This document shows positions 5,966-8,756 of a DNA stretch of 8,756 nt, piece by piece (within the stretch, counting starts at the first letter, position 1; every line of letters begins with the position of its first letter). Under the pieces are notes generated by a model. That model was not told the DNA's origin. It ran no database searches and saw only the letters and a list, made by a program, of their open reading frames with translations. The translations under genes were made by a program, and so were the position numbers. Source of the DNA: Candidatus Scybalomonas excrementavium (GTDB lineage Bacteria > Bacillota > Clostridia > Lachnospirales > Lachnospiraceae); NCBI GenBank assembly GCA_017694765.1, contig JADIML010000213.1, forward strand, positions 1-8,756, in the 5' to 3' direction.

Positions 5966-7567
5966 TTATTTCTTGTTTTCCCAATAAATTCCATATGTGT
6001 TTTTTGCTCTTCTCTTAGCTTCGTACATTTCTTGATCAGCCTTTTTGAAAAGCTCTAAACTCGTAGTATCTTCCTTTGTACTCGCTGCACCAATACTAAC
6101 TGTAATCATTCCCCTACTTACTTCATCAAATGAAATATTTTGGACTTTTTTTATAAAATGCTTTATCCATTCTTCGAGCACTTCTAAATTAGGTACATTT
6201 AGTAAAAATGCACAAAACTCATCTCCTCCGATTCTTCCAACGTAATCGGAGTCTCTTATCACACTTTGCAACTGTTTTGCTACCTCTTTAATTACTTGAT
6301 CACCTACTGCATGTCCATATGTATCATTAATACTCTTGAAGTTATCAATATCAACAAGTAATAATACATCTACACCCTGTTGTTTTATCTTTTTATTTAA
6401 GCGCTTTTGAATTTTGTTTTCAAAGGATACTTTATTTAAAATACCTGTAAAAGAATCTAGCTCACTTAATCTTTTTAGCTCTTTATTTTTTATTTCTACT
6501 TTTTTCTTTCCATATTTAGCATTTTCTAGATCAATTCTTGAAAGAACACCAGATATTTCAACTTCTCTTTTTTCACTCTTACCTTTTCTTATAAATTCAT
6601 GATACTGTAAAAGTGCTTCAAATAACTTATCCTTATCATCTATCAACTGATAAAAATCAATCTTTGCAGAAGTAAATTGCTCCTGATAAATAGTATTGTG
6701 ACAATCCTTCATTTTATCTTCTGCAAGTTCAATACTTTTTTTCGTTAAATCCATCCTCTTTTCTTTTAGACAATAGGTAATAACTTCTAAAATTATCTTA
6801 AGACTATATAAATCATTCCATCCTGTCTGAAGAGAATCTAAAAATTGATGAACTTCTATAGACAACTGCTCATCACATTCTGTTATATTTCCCATTAAAA
6901 TATGATTTACTAATAAACTATTCGTAATAATGATATCTTCACAATCACGAAATTGGTCTAAATATTGCTTCTCCCAATATTTTGCTTGCTCAAACTCTTT
7001 CATTCTTACATGGCTACTAGATAAGTTGACTAGTAACATAGCGATTAATTTTCGCTTTTCACTTAGATGTTTACATACAAGCTCATAAGCTTTTAAAAAA
7101 TATTCAACTGCTCTTTGATAATCTTCTAATTCATAAAAGACAGAACCTAAATTATTTAAAATATTTACTCTTATATCAAAAAACGAATGTTCTACACTTA
7201 TATAATAACCATCTAAAAACTGACTAACTGCTGTTTGTCTATCATTTAAATGAATATATGCAGTTCCTGCCAAATTACAAATAGTTGCATAAAGATAATA
7301 AAAGGATTGCTTTCGTGGTTGTTTTGTATATTTTTCTTTTATAAAATTACAATGACTAATCGTCTTTGTCGGTTCATTACGTATTAAACAATAAATAGCG
7401 AGGAAATAATGAGCAATCGATTCTGCATATTCATTTTTTGCATGAACTGCTTGTTTCTTTAACTTGATTGCATCATCTTTTAATTGTATAAAATTTCCAC
7501 AATTACGATGTTCTTGTAATGTATCAATCAAATCTTGAAACTCACTATCTATAAAAATTCTTTCCAT
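5966..7567 (-). CDS. TPR-like repeat diguanylate cyclase (GGDEF domain)
   Basis: This is a predicted cytosolic diguanylate cyclase, which makes c-di-GMP from two GTP. Residues about 1-330 are all-helical with tetratricopeptide-like repeats; the clearest is NNLGSVFYELEDYQRAVEYF (138-157). A charged helical linker, perhaps a coiled coil (about 340-370), leads to the GGDEF domain (371-530). In that domain DSFTGILNK (371-379), DIDNFK (406-411), NDTYGHAVGDQ (414-424) and the active-site GGDEF (447-451) are all intact. RDSD (438-441), five residues before GGDEF, fits the RxxD inhibitory site for product feedback. No signal peptide, membrane segment or EAL domain is present. The repeats probably sense a protein or peptide partner (inference). 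GAGG lies 8 bases before the ATG at 7567. The protein is a close paralogue of the gene immediately upstream, from which it is separated by a terminator-like hairpin. No strong promoter is recognisable in the 85-base gap. Confidence 0.93.
   Translation of the reverse strand: MERIFIDSEFQDLIDTLQEHRNCGNFIQLKDDAIKLKKQAVHAKNEYAESIAHYFLAIYCLIRNEPTKTISHCNFIKEKYTKQPRKQSFYYLYATICNLAGTAYIHLNDRQTAVSQFLDGYYISVEHSFFDIRVNILNNLGSVFYELEDYQRAVEYFLKAYELVCKHLSEKRKLIAMLLVNLSSSHVRMKEFEQAKYWEKQYLDQFRDCEDIIITNSLLVNHILMGNITECDEQLSIEVHQFLDSLQTGWNDLYSLKIILEVITYCLKEKRMDLTKKSIELAEDKMKDCHNTIYQEQFTSAKIDFYQLIDDKDKLFEALLQYHEFIRKGKSEKREVEISGVLSRIDLENAKYGKKKVEIKNKELKRLSELDSFTGILNKVSFENKIQKRLNKKIKQQGVDVLLLVDIDNFKSINDTYGHAVGDQVIKEVAKQLQSVIRDSDYVGRIGGDEFCAFLLNVPNLEVLEEWIKHFIKKVQNISFDEVSRGMITVSIGAASTKEDTTSLELFKKADQEMYEAKRRAKNTYGIYWENKK
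6294..6331. repeat. 38-base tract identical to 7993-8030 (first copy)
   Basis: This stretch, which encodes the NDTYGHAVGDQVI part of the GGDEF domain, is identical base for base to 7993-8030 in the paralogous gene and in the same orientation. The flanks diverge at once but remain similar. It is either a relic of tandem duplication or a tract of gene conversion. Confidence 0.85.
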
Positions 7568-7603
7568 TATGATTTCCTCTTCTATGTTCTATATATTTTA
7601 TCT

Positions 7604-7638
7604 AAAACAAGGCATGACATTTATTTTTATCATGCCTT
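7604..7638 (-). terminator. Probable terminator between the two GGDEF genes
   Basis: On the minus strand, a perfect nine-base-pair stem (AAGGCATGA at 7630-7638, TCATGCCTT at 7609-7617) with a 12-base AT-rich loop is followed by G and then TTTT (7604-7607). It lies 14 bases after the stop codon of the upstream cyclase gene. The T-run is short, so some read-through into the second cyclase gene is possible. Confidence 0.7.
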
Positions 7639-7652
7639 ATCTCATTATAACT

Positions 7653-8756
7653 TTATTTTGTATAAGAACTGACTTCCTGTCGATATATTCCATATCTATT
7701 CTTGCCCTTTCTTTTAGCTTCATACATCGCTTGATCTGCTTTTTCAAAAAGCTCCAAATTTGTACTTTCACCTTTTGAACCTGCTGCACCAATGCTCACT
7801 GTAATCGCTCCAGCATTTACCTTATCAAAAGAAATAGTTTGTACACTTTTAATAAAATTTTCTAACCACATCTTGACAACTTCCATATTTGGAACATTAA
7901 GTAATAAAGCACAAAATTCGTCTCCACCAATTCGACCTACATAATCTGTCTGTCTTGTTTTATTTTGTAAACGACTTGCTATCTCCTTAATAACTTGATC
8001 ACCTACTGCATGTCCATATGTATCATTAATTTGCTTGAAATTATCAATATCAATTAAAAACAAGACGTCCATATCTTCTTTATGCTCTTTTTTCTGTAAG
8101 CGCTCTTGTACTTTTTTCTCAAAAAATGCTTTATTCAAAAGTCCTGTAAAAGAATCGATTTCATTTAATCTTGCTAACTCTTTATTTTTTAGCTCTACCT
8201 GACGATTCCTATATTCTGCATACTGCAAATTAATCTTTGAGAGAACACCATCTCTTTCCATTTCTTTCTTTTCATTCTTACTCTGTTTGATAACTTCATA
8301 ATAGTCTTGTAAAACATGGAATAATTTATCTTGTTCTCCAGTTAATTCATAGAGCTGAACTTGAACAAACACAAGCTGTTCCTTATGTACCGTTGCATCC
8401 ATATTTTTCATTTTCTCTTCTACTAATGCAATACCCTTTTTTGCCAAAGCAATATCCTTTTGTTTTAAACAAATTTCTATCACTTCAAAAATCATTTTAA
8501 TACTATAAAGATCGTTCCAATCGCTTTTCATCAATTCCAAAAATTGACAAACCTCTTTTCTTAATTGGGAGTGACCTTCGCTTGTATTATTCATTAAAAT
8601 ATGGTTAATTAATATCGTATTCTTAATTGCCTTATCATTGCTCTTGGTTTTTCGCTCTAAATATCTTTGTTCCCAATATTTTGCTTGTTCAAAGTCGTTC
8701 TTTCTTACATAACTACCAGACAAATTAACAAAGAGCATTTCAACCGCCCTATCTTC
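7653..8756 (-). CDS. TPR-like/GGDEF diguanylate cyclase, 5' end outside window
   Basis: This is a partial gene. The frame is open to the last base of the window, adding EDRAVE before the Met codon at 8738, so that Met is internal and not the start. The 367 visible residues align with the downstream paralogue from its residue 171 to the GGDEF site with no net gap, so about 170 N-terminal residues are missing. It contains the helical repeat region (SYVRKNDFEQAKYWEQRYL), a charged linker, and a full GGDEF domain. Counted from the edge, GGDEF is at 277-281 and the RxxD inhibitory site (RQTD) at 268-271. Both are intact, so an active, feedback-inhibited diguanylate cyclase is expected. The C-terminus differs from the paralogue, ending RQEVSSYTK in place of WENKK. 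No membrane segment is visible. The two genes form a tandem duplicate pair that has diverged in the sensory half. Confidence 0.92.
   Translation of the reverse strand, partial: EDRAVEMLFVNLSGSYVRKNDFEQAKYWEQRYLERKTKSNDKAIKNTILINHILMNNTSEGHSQLRKEVCQFLELMKSDWNDLYSIKMIFEVIEICLKQKDIALAKKGIALVEEKMKNMDATVHKEQLVFVQVQLYELTGEQDKLFHVLQDYYEVIKQSKNEKKEMERDGVLSKINLQYAEYRNRQVELKNKELARLNEIDSFTGLLNKAFFEKKVQERLQKKEHKEDMDVLFLIDIDNFKQINDTYGHAVGDQVIKEIASRLQNKTRQTDYVGRIGGDEFCALLLNVPNMEVVKMWLENFIKSVQTISFDKVNAGAITVSIGAAGSKGESTNLELFEKADQAMYEAKRKGKNRYGIYRQEVSSYTK
7993..8030. repeat. 38-base tract identical to 6294-6331 (second copy)
   Basis: This is the matching copy inside the partial GGDEF gene, about 1.7 kb from the first and in the same orientation. 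It spans the codons for NDTYGHAVGDQVI. The copies could recombine and delete or fuse the two genes. Confidence 0.85.

Noticed and set aside
7568..7652. Possible sigma-A promoter for the complete GGDEF gene
   Set aside because: AT-rich -10-like words are present, but the only -35-like word, TTGTTT, is not followed by a -10 at a suitable distance.

Overview
All eight protein-coding genes lie on the minus strand, so the window reads from right to left. The DNA is AT-rich, with AGGAG-type ribosome binding sites, short gaps and U-tailed hairpin terminators. The protein families point to a low-GC Gram-positive anaerobe of the class Clostridia, probably Lachnospiraceae-like; the species cannot be named from this window.

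Reading order is as follows. (1) At the right edge is a tetratricopeptide-like/GGDEF diguanylate cyclase whose first ~170 residues lie outside the window, closed by a terminator-like hairpin (7604-7638). (2) Next is a complete 533-residue paralogue of it (5966-7567). (3) A small cysteine-rich protein of the C_GCAxxG_C_C putative redox family (5516-5929) follows after 36 bases. (4) A proline-rich, two-repeat DUF4397 protein (4600-5445) has a sigma-K-like promoter match just upstream. (5) An RpoD-family sigma factor (3277-4446) has its own extended -10 promoter, a structured leader and a strong terminator (3178-3210). (6-8) The last unit is a Cof-type HAD phosphatase, feoA and feoB, tightly packed (23-base gap, then an 8-11-base overlap) and probably one operon for ferrous iron uptake.

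No rRNA, tRNA, CRISPR array, insertion sequence or phage gene is visible, and no stretch above 300 bases lacks a gene. The region looks like ordinary chromosome with three themes: c-di-GMP signalling (two paralogous cyclases), transcription and possibly sporulation (sigma factor, candidate spore protein), and iron/redox (feoAB, cysteine-rich protein).

The points most worth a second look are: the rpoD leader, where one RNA segment can pair either with the transcript's 5' end or with the Shine-Dalgarno region; the sigma-K-like promoter before the DUF4397 gene; the separation of this somewhat unusual RpoD from dnaG; and a 38-base identical tract shared by the tandem cyclase genes. I found no clear evidence of an entirely new multi-gene system.
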